A stretch of DNA of 57,677 nt from Pseudomonas citronellolis (GCF_029335315.1 NZ_JARJLT010000417.1:1-57677), one strand, 5' to 3'. Positions 8,176-17,793 are shown, counted from the stretch's first letter. Program-made: numbers and translations. The notes: generated by a model from the sequence alone, not told the origin.

Positions 8176-9747
8176 ATGACCGCCGCGCTCACGCCGCTCG
8201 CCACCCCCGCCGCCGCCCAGCCGGCGAAACCGGCGGCCCAGCCGTTCGGCCCGCGCATCGTGGTCGGCATGCTCGGCGTGCTGGTCGCCTCGCTCAGCGC
8301 CGGGCTCAACGACAAGGTCACCGACCTGGCGATGAGCGACGTGCGCGGCGCGCTCGCCATCGGCCACGACGAAGGCACCTGGCTGCTGGCGCTGTACGCG
8401 GCCTTCCAGGTCGCCGCCATGGCCTTCGCGCCCTGGTTCTCGGTGACCTTCTCGCTGCGCCGCTTCACCCTCGGCGCCATCGCCGTGTTCGCCGTGCTCG
8501 GGCTGCTCTGCCCGTTCGCCCCCAACGTGCAGACGCTGTACCTGCTGCGCGCCCTGCAAGGGCTGGCCGGCGGCTGCATGCCGCCGATGCTGATGACCGT
8601 GGCGCTGCGCTTCCTGCCGCCGGGGATCAAGCTCTACGGCCTGGGCGCCTACGCCCTCACCGCGACCTTCGCGCCCAACCTGGGCATGCCGCTGGCGGCA
8701 CTGTGGACCGAGTACGTCGGCTGGCAGTGGGTGTTCTGGCAGGTCATTCCGCTCTGCGCGCTGGCCACGGCCGCGGTGGCCTGGGGCATTCCCCAGGACC
8801 CGACGCGCCTGGAGCGTTTCCGCCAGTTCGACTGGATCGGCCTGGGCCTCGGCCTGCCAGGCATCCTCATGCTGGTGCTGGGCCTGCTGCAGGGCGAGCG
8901 CCTGGACTGGTTCGAATCCGATCTCATCTGCCTGCTGCTGGTCGGCGGCGCGGCGCTGCTGGTGGCGTTCTTCCTCAACGAATGGACCCACCCGCTGCCG
9001 TTCTTCCGCCTGGACATCCTCAAGCGGCACAACTTCAGCCATTCGCTGCTGACCCTGGCCGGCGTCCTGGTGGTGCTCGGCGCCTGCGCCGGGGTACCGG
9101 CTTCCTACCTGGCCGCGGCCCACGGCTACCGCCCGCTGCAAACCGCGCCCATGGCGCTGCTGGTGGCGCTGCCGCAGCTGCTGACGCTGCCGCTGGTGGC
9201 CGGCCTGTGCAACATCCCGCGCGTCGATTGCCGCTGGGTGCTGGCCATCGGCATCGGCCTCTGCGGCCTCTCGGCCTACGGCATGAGCCAGCTCACCAGC
9301 GACTGGACGCGGGACAACTTCTACCTGCTGCTGGCCCTGCAGATCATCGGCCAGCCGATGGCCGTGGTGCCGCTGCTGATGTCCGCCACCAGCGTGGTGG
9401 CGCCCATCGAGGGGCCCTTCGCCTCGGCCTGGTTCAACAGCGTGCGGGCCTTCGCCGGGGTCATCGGCAGCGCCGTGGTGGGCATCCTCATGACCGCCCG
9501 CGAGCACTACCACTCCAACCGCCTGGTCGACCACCTGGGCGCCGCGCCCCAGGCCCTGGACCTGCGCCTGGGGCAGCTCGACGGCAGCCTCGCGCGCCTG
9601 GCCGGGCAGGTACACGGCCAGGCCGCCGTGCTCGCCGCCGCCGACACCCTCTGGTGCATGGCCTGGCTCGCCGCCGCCCTGCTCCCGCTGATCGCCCTGA
9701 TGCCGCTGCGCGTGTACCCGCCGCGCCCGGTCGCCCCCGCTCACTGA
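8176..9747 (+). CDS. EmrB/QacA-type MFS drug transporter (DHA2 family)
   Basis: This is the inner-membrane proton-driven pump of a tripartite efflux system. It has 523 residues and about 14 hydrophobic segments, as expected of DHA2. Characteristic pieces include LLALYAAFQVAAMAFAPW in helix 2 and the LRALQGLAGGCMPPMLM segment in helix 4-5. The ATG at 8176 follows GAGG (8165-8168). The earlier in-frame ATG at 8083 would add a basic, non-conserved leader and overlap the promoter candidate. It is followed at 16 bp by the adaptor gene. Substrates cannot be read from sequence. Confidence 0.92.
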   Translation: MTAALTPLATPAAAQPAKPAAQPFGPRIVVGMLGVLVASLSAGLNDKVTDLAMSDVRGALAIGHDEGTWLLALYAAFQVAAMAFAPWFSVTFSLRRFTLGAIAVFAVLGLLCPFAPNVQTLYLLRALQGLAGGCMPPMLMTVALRFLPPGIKLYGLGAYALTATFAPNLGMPLAALWTEYVGWQWVFWQVIPLCALATAAVAWGIPQDPTRLERFRQFDWIGLGLGLPGILMLVLGLLQGERLDWFESDLICLLLVGGAALLVAFFLNEWTHPLPFFRLDILKRHNFSHSLLTLAGVLVVLGACAGVPASYLAAAHGYRPLQTAPMALLVALPQLLTLPLVAGLCNIPRVDCRWVLAIGIGLCGLSAYGMSQLTSDWTRDNFYLLLALQIIGQPMAVVPLLMSATSVVAPIEGPFASAWFNSVRAFAGVIGSAVVGILMTAREHYHSNRLVDHLGAAPQALDLRLGQLDGSLARLAGQVHGQAAVLAAADTLWCMAWLAAALLPLIALMPLRVYPPRPVAPAH

Positions 9748-9763
9748 GATTCGGAACGCCATC

Positions 9764-10831
9764 ATGACCAAGACCTCGCTCACCTCCCGCCGCGCCGGCC
9801 TGACGCTGGCCGCCGTGCTGCTGCTCGCCACGCTGGCCTGGCTGCTGCTGCGCCTGCTCGCCCCGGAACGCGCGCAGAGCACCGACGACGCCTATGTGCA
9901 CGCCGACTTCACCCTGGTGGCGCCGAAGGTCGCCGGGATCGTCGACGACGTGCGGGTGGAAGACAACCAGGCGGTCAAGGCCGGCCAGGTATTGGCGCGC
10001 ATCGACGCCCGCGACTACCAGGCCGCCCTGGCCGCCGCCGAGGCCGACCTGCTGTCGGCCCAGGCGCGCCTGCGCCACGTCAGCGCCGACCTCGAGCGCC
10101 AGCAGGCGGTGATCGCCCAGAACAGCGCCCAGGTCGAGGCCGACCAGGCCACCCAGCGCTTCGCCCGCCAGGAACTGGAGCGCTACCAGCACCTCGCCAG
10201 CCAGGGCGCCGGAACCCTGCAGAACGCCCAGCAGGCGCGCTCGCGCCTGGACACCAGCCAGGCCGCGCTGGACAAGGCGCGCGCCGCCACCCTCGCCTCG
10301 CGCAAGCAGCTGGACGTGCTGCTGGCCCAGCAGGCCGAGGCGCAGAGCGCGGTGAAACGCGGCGAAGCGCAGTTGCGGCAGGCGCAGCTGAACCTGTCCT
10401 ATTGCGAGATTCGCGCGCCCTTCGACGGCATGGTCGGCCGCCGTGGCGTGCGCGTCGGCGCCTACGTCACCCCGGGCAGCCCGCTGCTGGCGGTGGTGCC
10501 GCTGCAGCAGGCCTACGTGGTCGGCAACTTCCAGGAAACCCAGCTCACCGAGGTGCGTCCTGGCCAGGCGGTCAGCGTGCGCGTCGACAGCTTCCCCGGC
10601 GAAGTGCTGCGCGGCCACGTCGACAGCATCGCCCCGGCCACTGGCCTGAGCTTCGCGCCCATCGCCCCGGACAACGCCACCGGCAACTTCACCAAGGTGG
10701 TGCAGCGCATTCCGGTGAAGATCGTGCTGGAACCGAACCAGGCGCTGCTTGCCCGCCTGCGCGTGGGCATGTCGGTGATCGCCAGCATCGACACCGCTTC
10801 CGCCGCCGGCGAACAGGTGGCTGCGCAATGA
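9764..10831 (+). CDS. EmrA/HlyD-type membrane fusion protein
   Basis: This periplasmic adaptor links the MFS pump to the outer-membrane channel. It has 355 residues with one N-terminal membrane anchor (about 11-30), a split lipoyl-like domain (VAPKVAGIVDDVRVEDNQ, later RAPFDGMVGRRGV) around a long Ala/Gln-rich coiled coil, and the EmrA-type end region DNATGNFTKVVQRIPVKI. Its stop overlaps the next gene's start in ATGA, so the three pump genes are translationally coupled. Confidence 0.93.
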   Translation: MTKTSLTSRRAGLTLAAVLLLATLAWLLLRLLAPERAQSTDDAYVHADFTLVAPKVAGIVDDVRVEDNQAVKAGQVLARIDARDYQAALAAAEADLLSAQARLRHVSADLERQQAVIAQNSAQVEADQATQRFARQELERYQHLASQGAGTLQNAQQARSRLDTSQAALDKARAATLASRKQLDVLLAQQAEAQSAVKRGEAQLRQAQLNLSYCEIRAPFDGMVGRRGVRVGAYVTPGSPLLAVVPLQQAYVVGNFQETQLTEVRPGQAVSVRVDSFPGEVLRGHVDSIAPATGLSFAPIAPDNATGNFTKVVQRIPVKIVLEPNQALLARLRVGMSVIASIDTASAAGEQVAAQ

Positions 10832-12252
10832 AGCACGCCCCGCTCCTGCTCGCCTGCCTGGCCCTGGGCGCCTGCAGCCTCGGCCCGGACTTCCGCACAC
10901 CCGACGCCGCCGCGCCGGCCGCCTGGAACGCCAAGGGCGCCGACGTACCCAGCCAGCCCGCCGACGGCGCCGTGGAAAGCCGCTGGTGGCGGCTGTTCAA
11001 CGACCCGCAACTGGACCGCCTGCAAGCCCGCGTGGCGGCCGGCAACCTCGACCTGCAGGCCGCCGCCGCGCGCCTGCAGCAGAGCCGCGCGATCCGCCAG
11101 GCGCTGGGCGCCGACGCCGTGCCGACGGTGGACGGCAACGCCGCCTACTCGCGCCAGCGCAACAGCGAGGTGGGCCTGTCCGACCCGTCCGGCGAGAGCG
11201 GCCGGCACAACTTCAACCAGCTCGACGCCGGCTTCACCCTGAGCTGGGAACTGGACCTGTGGGGCCGCGTGCGCCGCGAGCTGGAGGCGGCCAACGCGCA
11301 GGTCGAGGCCAGCCAGGCGAGCCGCCACGACGTGCTGGTCGCGGTGCTCGCCGAAAGCGTCCGCGACTACCTGCAGCTGCGCGGCGAGCAGCGCCGCGAG
11401 GCGATCCTGCGCGGCAACCTGGAGATCGCCCGGCACAGCCTGCAGCTGACCCAGATGCGCCGCGCCGAGGGCGTGGCCACCGAGCTCGACGTCGCCGAGG
11501 CCAAGGCCCAGGTGGCGGTGATCGAATCGCAGCTGCCCGGCAGCCAGAAGCGCCAGGCACGGCTGCTCAACGCCCTGGCCTTCCTGCTCGGCGAGCAGCC
11601 CGGCGCGCTGACCGCCGAACTGGCCCAGGCCGCTCCCCTGCCGCGCCCGCCGCGCGCGGTGCCGGTGGGCCTGCCCTCGCAACTGGCGCAACGCCGCCCG
11701 GACATCCGCCAGGCCGAGGCGCAGCTGCACGCCGCCACCGCCGGCATCGGCATGGCCCGGGCGGACTTCTACCCGCGCATCAGCCTCAACGGCGACTTCG
11801 GTTTCCAGGCCCTGCAACTGGCCAACTTCGGCGACTGGAACAGCCACACCTTCGGTATCGGCCCCAGCCTGCACCTTCCGATCTTCGAGGGCGGACGGCT
11901 CAAGGGCACCCTGGCCCTGCGCGAGGCGCAGCAACGCGAGGCGGCCATCGCCTACCGGCGCACCGTGCTCAACGCCTGGCGCGAAGTGGACGACGCACTG
12001 AGCGACTACGCCGCCGACCAGCGCGAACTGGCGGCCCTCGACGAGGCGGTGGAACACGGCCGCACGGCCCTGGCGAACGCTCGCGAGCAGTACAAGGCGG
12101 GGGCGGTGGACTTCCTCAACGTGCTCAGCGCGCAGCGCGAGCTACTGGCCAGCGAGGAACGCCAGGCGCGCAGCGGCGAGGCCGTGGCGGTGAACCTGGC
12201 GCTGCTCTACAAGGCGTTGGGTGGGGGGTGGGAAGAGGCGGCTGCGTTATAG
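10828..12252 (+). CDS. Outer-membrane efflux lipoprotein (NodT/OprM family)
   Basis: This is the outer-membrane channel of the tripartite pump. It starts MKHAPLLLACLALGACSLGP: a lipoprotein signal with lipobox LGAC and lipidated Cys16. It has 474 residues with the duplicated long-helix repeats of the TolC fold. Repeat motifs include WWRLFNDPQLDRL, TLSWELDLWGRVRRELEAA and RRPDIRQAEAQLHAA. The start codon overlaps the stop of the adaptor gene. A hairpin 24 bp downstream may end the operon. Confidence 0.93.
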   Translation: MKHAPLLLACLALGACSLGPDFRTPDAAAPAAWNAKGADVPSQPADGAVESRWWRLFNDPQLDRLQARVAAGNLDLQAAAARLQQSRAIRQALGADAVPTVDGNAAYSRQRNSEVGLSDPSGESGRHNFNQLDAGFTLSWELDLWGRVRRELEAANAQVEASQASRHDVLVAVLAESVRDYLQLRGEQRREAILRGNLEIARHSLQLTQMRRAEGVATELDVAEAKAQVAVIESQLPGSQKRQARLLNALAFLLGEQPGALTAELAQAAPLPRPPRAVPVGLPSQLAQRRPDIRQAEAQLHAATAGIGMARADFYPRISLNGDFGFQALQLANFGDWNSHTFGIGPSLHLPIFEGGRLKGTLALREAQQREAAIAYRRTVLNAWREVDDALSDYAADQRELAALDEAVEHGRTALANAREQYKAGAVDFLNVLSAQRELLASEERQARSGEAVAVNLALLYKALGGGWEEAAAL

Positions 12253-12275
12253 AAGCGAAGAGCCCCTCTCCCCAG

Positions 12276-12299
12276 CCCTCTCCCGCAAGCGGGAGAGGG
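12276..12299. terminator. Hairpin after the efflux operon
   Basis: CCCTCTCCCGC-AA-GCGGGAGAGGG, with perfect 11-bp arms, lies 24 bp after the channel gene's stop. No T tract follows, so it is a weak intrinsic terminator or a stabilising 3' stem. The same stem, with TT as the loop, recurs at 12389-12412, so it is also a small repeat. Confidence 0.5.
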
Positions 12300-12388
12300 G
12301 GCTATCCGTGCCGAGAAGGGATTTGGTAGCAGCCGGCGACTCGGTGCAAGCCGGCTAACGCGAAAATAGCAGCGCACTCCGAACGGTC

Positions 12389-12412
12389 CCCTCTCCCGCT
12401 TGCGGGAGAGGG
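12389..12412. repeat. Second copy of the CCCTCTCCCGC hairpin
   Basis: CCCTCTCCCGC-TT-GCGGGAGAGGG has the same 11-bp arms as 12276-12299, about 90 bp further on. It lies in the convergent gap between the efflux channel and the DUF1329 gene. Confidence 0.6.
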
Positions 12413-12465
12413 TTAGGGAGAGGGAGCGGAGTCACCCTGGGCACCACAGCCGCCGGGTAACTCCG

Positions 12466-12493
12466 TTCGCGAGCAAGCTCGCTCCTACAAAAA
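12466..12493. repeat. Single REP element
   Basis: TTCGCGAGCAAGCTCGCTCC followed by TACAAAAA lies just past the end of the DUF1329 gene. It has the same core as the paired elements at 19992-20060 and 49521-49588. Confidence 0.8.
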
Positions 12494-12500
12494 GCGCGCT

Positions 12501-13871
12501 TTAGCGCGAAGCCTTGCGGCGCAGCGCCGCCGGGCTGAACTCGGCGACGTCCGGCGCCGGTTTGCTGAAGTCCGCGGTGCCGGCCTCTTCGTTGTCCAGC
12601 CATTGCACGCTGTAACGGCGCGATTGCAGGTCGTGGAAGGTGTCCAGCGCGGTCCACACCATGGGCTGCTCGTAGAAGTTCTTCAGGTAGGCCATCGACA
12701 CCCGCCACAGCTCGCCGCGGCCGTCGTACTGGTCGACCACCGCCGCGCCCCAGCTGTCCTCGTCGAGGTACAGGGTGCGCTTGCTGTAGATGTGCCGCGC
12801 GCCGGGCTTCAGCTTGCCTTCCACCACCCATACCCGGTGCAGCTCGTAGCGGGTGTATTTCGGGTTGATATGGCCGGGGGTGAGCAGGTCCTGGTACTTA
12901 ACCTGGGGACTGGTGACCAGGTAGTTGTTGTAGGGGATGTAGATCTCCTTCTTGCCTACCAGGGTCCAGGTGTAGCGGTCCGGGGCACCGTTGTACATGT
13001 CGGTGTCGTCGGCGGTGCGCAGGCCGTCGGAGTCCTCGATCGGGGTGTCGTAGGCCAGCGTCGGCGCGCGCCGCACGCGGCGCTGGCCAGGGCTGTAGCC
13101 CCAGGCCTGGCGCGGTTCCTTGACCTGGTCGAGGGTCTCCTGCACCAGCGCGCCCTCGCCCGCCAGGCGCGCCGGCGCGGTGGTGAAGGTCATGTAGTAG
13201 AACAGGGTGTTGCCCAGTTGCTCGAAGCTGCCCTTGGGATCGTAGAAGCGGAACAGCGCGGCGTCCTGGGAGGTCACCAGCGAGTAGGCGCCGTTGCGCT
13301 GCACGCCGGTCTGCGCCGAGCGCCGCTCGATGTAGGTGCCACGGTAGCGGGCGATGTGGTTCCACAGCGCTTCCAGGCCGCTCTGCGGAATCGGGAACGG
13401 CACGCCGCCATAGGCGTTGGCGAAGCCGTTGCCGCCCTCCACCAGGGTCCCGGTGGTGGCGTTCCTGAAGGTGTTGTCATACACCCACTGCGGGGCCGCG
13501 CCGCTGCGCCGGGTCTGGTAGACCGGCATCTGGAAGCTGTCCGGGTAGGTGTTGAACAGGGCGATCTGGCCGGGGGTCAGGTTCGCCTTGTACTGCTCCA
13601 GGTTGGCCTTGCTGATGGTGAACTGCGGCTTGTCGCCGGCGAAGGGGTCCACGTGGTGGCTGCCCGGGCCCTTGTAGCCGGCCGGGGCCTGGGTCAGGCC
13701 GCCGGTCCAGGCGGGGATGGTGCCGGCGGCGTTGCCGGCCTTCTCCGCGCCCAGCGGGGTCAGGCTGCTCTTGAGCTGCGCGGCCTGGTCGGCGCTGACG
13801 GCGGCGCGCGCGTCGGTCGCGGCCAGGGCCGCCAGGGCCAGCAGGGCGACCAGGGGTTTCTTGATGATCAT
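12501..13871 (-). CDS. DUF1329 family periplasmic/outer-membrane protein
   Basis: This is a 456-residue protein with a clear Sec signal (MIIKKPLVALLALAALAA, cleavage near ARA-AVS). DUF1329 proteins resemble LolB/LolA-like lipid-binding folds and are usually paired with DUF1302 proteins. They often lie near RND/MMPL exporters or in hydrophobic-compound catabolism clusters; the molecular function is not established. It lies 23 bp downstream of the DUF1302 gene on the same strand, so the two are surely one operon. No exporter or catabolic gene accompanies them here. No lipobox cysteine is visible at the signal end. Confidence 0.88.
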   Translation of the reverse strand: MIIKKPLVALLALAALAATDARAAVSADQAAQLKSSLTPLGAEKAGNAAGTIPAWTGGLTQAPAGYKGPGSHHVDPFAGDKPQFTISKANLEQYKANLTPGQIALFNTYPDSFQMPVYQTRRSGAAPQWVYDNTFRNATTGTLVEGGNGFANAYGGVPFPIPQSGLEALWNHIARYRGTYIERRSAQTGVQRNGAYSLVTSQDAALFRFYDPKGSFEQLGNTLFYYMTFTTAPARLAGEGALVQETLDQVKEPRQAWGYSPGQRRVRRAPTLAYDTPIEDSDGLRTADDTDMYNGAPDRYTWTLVGKKEIYIPYNNYLVTSPQVKYQDLLTPGHINPKYTRYELHRVWVVEGKLKPGARHIYSKRTLYLDEDSWGAAVVDQYDGRGELWRVSMAYLKNFYEQPMVWTALDTFHDLQSRRYSVQWLDNEEAGTADFSKPAPDVAEFSPAALRRKASR

Positions 13872-13894
13872 ACGAGTCTCCGTGCCCAGGTTGA

Positions 13895-15865
13895 TCAGAA
13901 CGAGTACTTGCCGGTGATCGAGACGTTGTCGCGGTCACGCATGGAGTTGTCGTCCCCCGCCCCGTAGTAGTTGGTGTACTGCATGCCGACCTGGAAGGCG
14001 TTCAGGTAGGTGGCGTCGGCGCCCAGGGTGTAGGCCTTGCGGCCCTCGATGAAGTTGCCGGTGCGGTCGGAGTTGCCCTTGAAGTCGTCCTGGTAGACCA
14101 CGTACGGGGTCAGCTTCACGCCGGCGAACACGTCGTTCCAGGTACCACTGAGCAACAGGGTGTAGCCATAGCTGTCGCGGGTGATCTGCTGGTCGTCGTC
14201 GGCGCCGCCGACATAGGACTTGTCCTGCGCGCCCACGTACTTGCGCGTGGTGCCGTCCCAGGCGGTGTACTCCAGGCTGCTGCCACGGATGAACTCGCCG
14301 GCCACCTCGGCCACACCGACCACCGAGTCGAAGGTCATGTGCGGGCCGAAGTTGTAGATGCCGGTCAGCGAGGCGTTGTAGGTCTCGGCGCGCTCGTAGT
14401 TCTCGAACAGGCTGCCACGGCACAGCTGCTTGCCGGACACCGCGGCGCAGGCCTGGTCGGCCGGGGTATTGCCGTCGTACAGGTTGGTCAGGCCGAGCAC
14501 GCCCTGGGTCAGCAGGTCGCCGAGCAGGTCGTTGGTGGCCGAGATGCTGATCGGCATGTTCGGCCGGTAGGCCAGCTCGCCCGCCACCGAGGCGTCGCCC
14601 AGGGTGGTGTTGAAGCTGAAGCCGTACATGCGGATGTCTTCGACGTAGTCGCGACGCGCCTGGGCGTTGCTGGCCATGTCGAGGGTCGCGAGGCCGGGAA
14701 TCGCGCTCGCGAAGCCCGGGCCGAGCGCCGTGTTGAGCAGGCCGAGGTCGACGCCCTGGTAGTTGCGCAGGTCGACCGCCACCTGCGGTTCCTTCGAGTG
14801 GTAGTTGACGAAGTACAGGCCGAACTCGGTGGAGTTCAGCTCCTCGGCGACGTAGCGGAAGGCCACGCCGTATTCGCCGCTGTCGCGGGCGTCGAGGTCC
14901 TTGCCGATGCTGGCGACCTTGAAGGTGCCGGTGGCCGGGTTCAGGTAGGCGTTCGGGCCGGCCGGGCCGTTGCCCAGCAGGCCGAGGCCGGCCACGGTCG
15001 GATAGGCGCCCAGCAACTGCTTGAACAGCGGGCTGTCTTCGGTGGTGTAGGCGACGTCGCCGCCGTCGGCGAACAGGTCGGTGTCGGAGAAGTAGGTGCC
15101 CACCGGGTCCAGGCGGGTCTCTTTCCACTTCCACTGGTAGTAGCTTTCCATCGACAGGTTGTCGGTCAGCCCCAGGTTGAAGCTCAGCGCCTCGACCGGC
15201 ACCAGCACTTCCTTGAGTTCCGAGCCCGGCAGGTGGAAGCGCGAGGCGTCCACCGGGTTGATGGTGTTGATGCCACCGCGGTAGAAGGTGCTCTCGCCCC
15301 AGTTCAGCACCTGGCGGCCGACGCGGCTGCTCAGCGGGTGCTCGGCCACGTCCCATTCGCCGGACAGGTAGGCGTCCAGCAGCTCGGCCTTGCGGCCGCT
15401 GATGTGGCGGGTGTCCGAGGTGAAGTGGTCGTCGTTGGGGAACGACTGGCTGGGCCGCTCGACGCCGTCGGTGGTGCTCAGGTAGTCGTTGCGCTTGTCC
15501 ATGATCTGCGTGTCGTAGTACGCGGTACCACGCATGAACAGGCCATAGTTCTGGTATTTGGCGGAGAGGTCCGAGGTCATCTTGAAGACCTGGGAAACCA
15601 ACCCCTTGTCGAAGTTGCGGTTACCGTCATCGGTGTTGATATCGTCGATGTTCGCGGTACCGCGGCCTTGCACGCGCCACATGGCGCCGTACGACAGAGT
15701 GGTGTCCAGCGAGCCGGTGACCTGGTTGTCGGCGAAGCTGAATTCGGCGGCCTGCACGGTCCCCGCCACCAGCAACGGCAGCAGCCCCATGAGCGCGCCA
15801 GCCCGACTCGGGGCCCAGAATACCGGGCGCCCCCACCCTTTTTCGATGCGCATACGACTGATCAT
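13895..15865 (-). CDS. DUF1302 family outer-membrane beta-barrel protein
   Basis: This is a 656-residue secreted protein: the signal segment (PSRAGALMGLLPLLVAG, cleavage near VQA-AEF) is followed by a mature part rich in alternating aromatic/polar strands. The mature start FSFADNQVTGSLDTTLSYGA and the C-terminal strand NVSITGKYSF end in Phe, as expected of an outer-membrane barrel. I chose the ATG at 15865, preceded by GGAGG at 10 bases. The open frame continues upstream far into the chemoreceptor region but lacks a start signal there. Function unknown; the family is widespread in Pseudomonas and linked to uptake or export of hydrophobic molecules. Confidence 0.85.
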   Translation of the reverse strand: MISRMRIEKGWGRPVFWAPSRAGALMGLLPLLVAGTVQAAEFSFADNQVTGSLDTTLSYGAMWRVQGRGTANIDDINTDDGNRNFDKGLVSQVFKMTSDLSAKYQNYGLFMRGTAYYDTQIMDKRNDYLSTTDGVERPSQSFPNDDHFTSDTRHISGRKAELLDAYLSGEWDVAEHPLSSRVGRQVLNWGESTFYRGGINTINPVDASRFHLPGSELKEVLVPVEALSFNLGLTDNLSMESYYQWKWKETRLDPVGTYFSDTDLFADGGDVAYTTEDSPLFKQLLGAYPTVAGLGLLGNGPAGPNAYLNPATGTFKVASIGKDLDARDSGEYGVAFRYVAEELNSTEFGLYFVNYHSKEPQVAVDLRNYQGVDLGLLNTALGPGFASAIPGLATLDMASNAQARRDYVEDIRMYGFSFNTTLGDASVAGELAYRPNMPISISATNDLLGDLLTQGVLGLTNLYDGNTPADQACAAVSGKQLCRGSLFENYERAETYNASLTGIYNFGPHMTFDSVVGVAEVAGEFIRGSSLEYTAWDGTTRKYVGAQDKSYVGGADDDQQITRDSYGYTLLLSGTWNDVFAGVKLTPYVVYQDDFKGNSDRTGNFIEGRKAYTLGADATYLNAFQVGMQYTNYYGAGDDNSMRDRDNVSITGKYSF

Positions 15866-16337
15866 CGAAGCATTACCTCCATGACGGCCAAGATTTATCG
15901 CCCCGGGCATTGCGTCCGGCGCTGTTGTTATTTGTTTCTCGGCTGCTGGCCAGCACGATGGCTCAGCAGTAAATCTCCCCTTCTGGCGCTTGCCGGCGCC
16001 CGCTGACTCCTCCGGAGAACCCTGCACGCGGGATTTTGGCACTATCGTGCAGGCAAGGTAACAAACTGTTTCCCCTCTTGCCAAGGCACGGGTATGAGGC
16101 GCCCGCTCATCCCTCAATCGTACAAAGGTGCGACCCAGACGGATTGGACCTGAGCGCCAGGCGCGCAGCAATGACAGGGCGCGCCACTCAGACTCACAAA
16201 TCTGTCCTCTCCCGCACCACGCCGGTGCGTCAAGCATCGTCCTGCGCGCGCGATCGTGGTCAGGGGCGCAGGCTGCCGAGGGCGCCAATGATGGCACTTG
16301 GCTTGCTAGCGGAACGACAGACCCAAGGGAGATCGCC
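15866..16337. other. 472-bp divergent intergenic region
   Basis: No gene is visible. The region must hold the promoters of the DUF1302 operon (left) and the chemoreceptor gene (right). The short inverted repeat GCAC-TATC-GTGC (16039-16050) is the clearest structure. GGAGG serving DUF1302 is at 15876-15880 on the minus strand. I could not pick a convincing sigma-70 promoter. Confidence 0.5.
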
Positions 16338-17732
16338 ATGCTGCAGCTGTTGCGCCAACCGGCCCGCCAGGCCGCTGAAGAACAGGGCCTGCGCGCCCTG
16401 CTGGAAGACCACGACCTGAGCACCCGCCTGCCCGAGCGGCAACCGCTGCTGGCGCGCCTGAACCGCTTCAGCGACGGCCTGCAGCAGCGCATCGGCGGCA
16501 GCCTGGCGGCGGCCGTCGACATCGCCGCACACGCGCCGCGCCTGGCGCAGATCGCCGCCGCCACCGAGAGCAGCGGGCAGTTGCTGGCGCAGTCCTCGGA
16601 GCTGATCGCCAGCGCCAGCGAGCAGGCCAGCACCAGCCTCGACGCCGAGCTGGTGCCCGGCGCCAGCCGGGTGGCGCAGCTTTCCGGCGAAGTCGCGGCG
16701 ACCCTGCGCGCCTGCCAGGCCAGCGGCCAGCAGGTGCTCGGCCAGGTCGAGGCCATCGGCCACAGCGAGGCGCTGCTGGAGGCGGTGATCCAGCGCCTGC
16801 TCGGGCAACTGGAGGAAGTCAGCCAGGTGATCGGGGTGATCGCCAGCATCAGCCAGCAGACCAACCTGCTGGCGCTCAACGCCGCCATCGAGGCTGCCCG
16901 CGCCGGCGAGCACGGCCGCGGCTTCGCCGTGGTCGCCGAGGAGGTGCGGCGCCTCGCCGGGCACACCACCAGCGCCACCGGCGAGGTCAGCCGGATCATC
17001 GAGGGCTTTCGCGCCGGCATGGCCGAATTGGGCGAGGCCGGCGCGCAGATGCACCAGTCGGTGGCCGCCGGGCGCAGCGGCATGGCCAGCGTCGGCGAGG
17101 GCCTGGAGCGCACGCGCCAGGCCATGGACAGCCTCGACGAGCGGGTCAGCCATATCGCCAGCGGCACCGAGCAGATCGGCCAGGCGGTGCGGGCGATCAA
17201 CGCCGACGTGCAGAACATCGCCCAGGTCGCCGGCGACCTGCTCGGCAAGGCCGGCCAGGTGCTGACCCACAGCCAGGCGGTGCGCGCCGACGCCGACCAG
17301 TTGCTCGACGGCCTGGGCGCCTTCCGCCTGCGCCTGCACCGCGAGGTGCGCGAAAGCGTCGAACGGCTGGTGAGCGATCCGCGCCTGGGCGCCGGCCTCG
17401 ACGAAGCCGAACAACTGCTGCGCCAGACCCTGGCGGCCGATCCGCGCTTCGAGTTGTTCTACCTGGTGGGCGGCGATGGTATCCAGCTGTCGCAGAACCT
17501 CTTCGCCGAGGGCATCGGCGATGCCGGGGGCGCCAGCGCGCGCGGCCGCGACTGGTCGCAGCGGCCCTGGTTCCGCGCCGTGCGCGACAGCGGGCGGGCC
17601 CACGTCACCGGCGTGTATCGCTCCAGCGCCACCGACGACTATTGCTTCACCGTCTCGGTGCCGCTGTTCGCGGCGGATGGCCGGCTGCAGCGGGTGCTGG
17701 GCGCCGACGTGCGGCTTTCGGCCCTGCTCTGA
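16338..17732 (+). CDS. Soluble methyl-accepting chemotaxis protein with C-terminal Cache-like domain
   Basis: This is a 464-residue cytoplasmic chemoreceptor. The signalling domain is in the N-terminal two thirds, with the hairpin tip [20 protein letters not shown] and [16 protein letters not shown]. There is no membrane segment and no HAMP domain. The last 130 or so residues ([45 protein letters not shown]) resemble the ligand-binding half of a Cache/PDC sensor. Such domains are normally periplasmic and N-terminal. The ATG at 16338 follows AAGGGAG; more distal starts add basic, non-conserved sequence. No che genes are near. The ligand is unknown. Confidence 0.88.
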   Translation: MLQLLRQPARQAAEEQGLRALLEDHDLSTRLPERQPLLARLNRFSDGLQQRIGGSLAAAVDIAAHAPRLAQIAAATESSGQLLAQSSELIASASEQASTSLDAELVPGASRVAQLSGEVAATLRACQASGQQVLGQVEAIGHSEALLEAVIQRLLGQLEEVSQVIGVIASISQQTNLLALNAAIEAARAGEHGRGFAVVAEEVRRLAGHTTSATGEVSRIIEGFRAGMAELGEAGAQMHQSVAAGRSGMASVGEGLERTRQAMDSLDERVSHIASGTEQIGQAVRAINADVQNIAQVAGDLLGKAGQVLTHSQAVRADADQLLDGLGAFRLRLHREVRESVERLVSDPRLGAGLDEAEQLLRQTLAADPRFELFYLVGGDGIQLSQNLFAEGIGDAGGASARGRDWSQRPWFRAVRDSGRAHVTGVYRSSATDDYCFTVSVPLFAADGRLQRVLGADVRLSALL

Positions 17733-17793
17733 GGCGGGTGGGCCGGGCGCCGAGCGGCTATCCTATTGGCCATCGCCTTCCGGAACGCCCGCC

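Noticed and set aside
6534-12252. Idea that the LysR-efflux block is a mobile insertion
   Set aside because: No transposase, integrase, direct repeat or tRNA edge is visible, and composition looks like the neighbours.
16037-16050. Sigma-54-like TGGCAC...TGC before the chemoreceptor gene
   Set aside because: The GG-to-GC distance is 11, one short of the strict 12, and the sequence is better explained as the inverted repeat GCAC-TATC-GTGC.
15866-17248. Continuation of the DUF1302 frame upstream into the chemoreceptor region
   Set aside because: No start signal, sequence antisense to the chemoreceptor, and the signal peptide begins near 15865.
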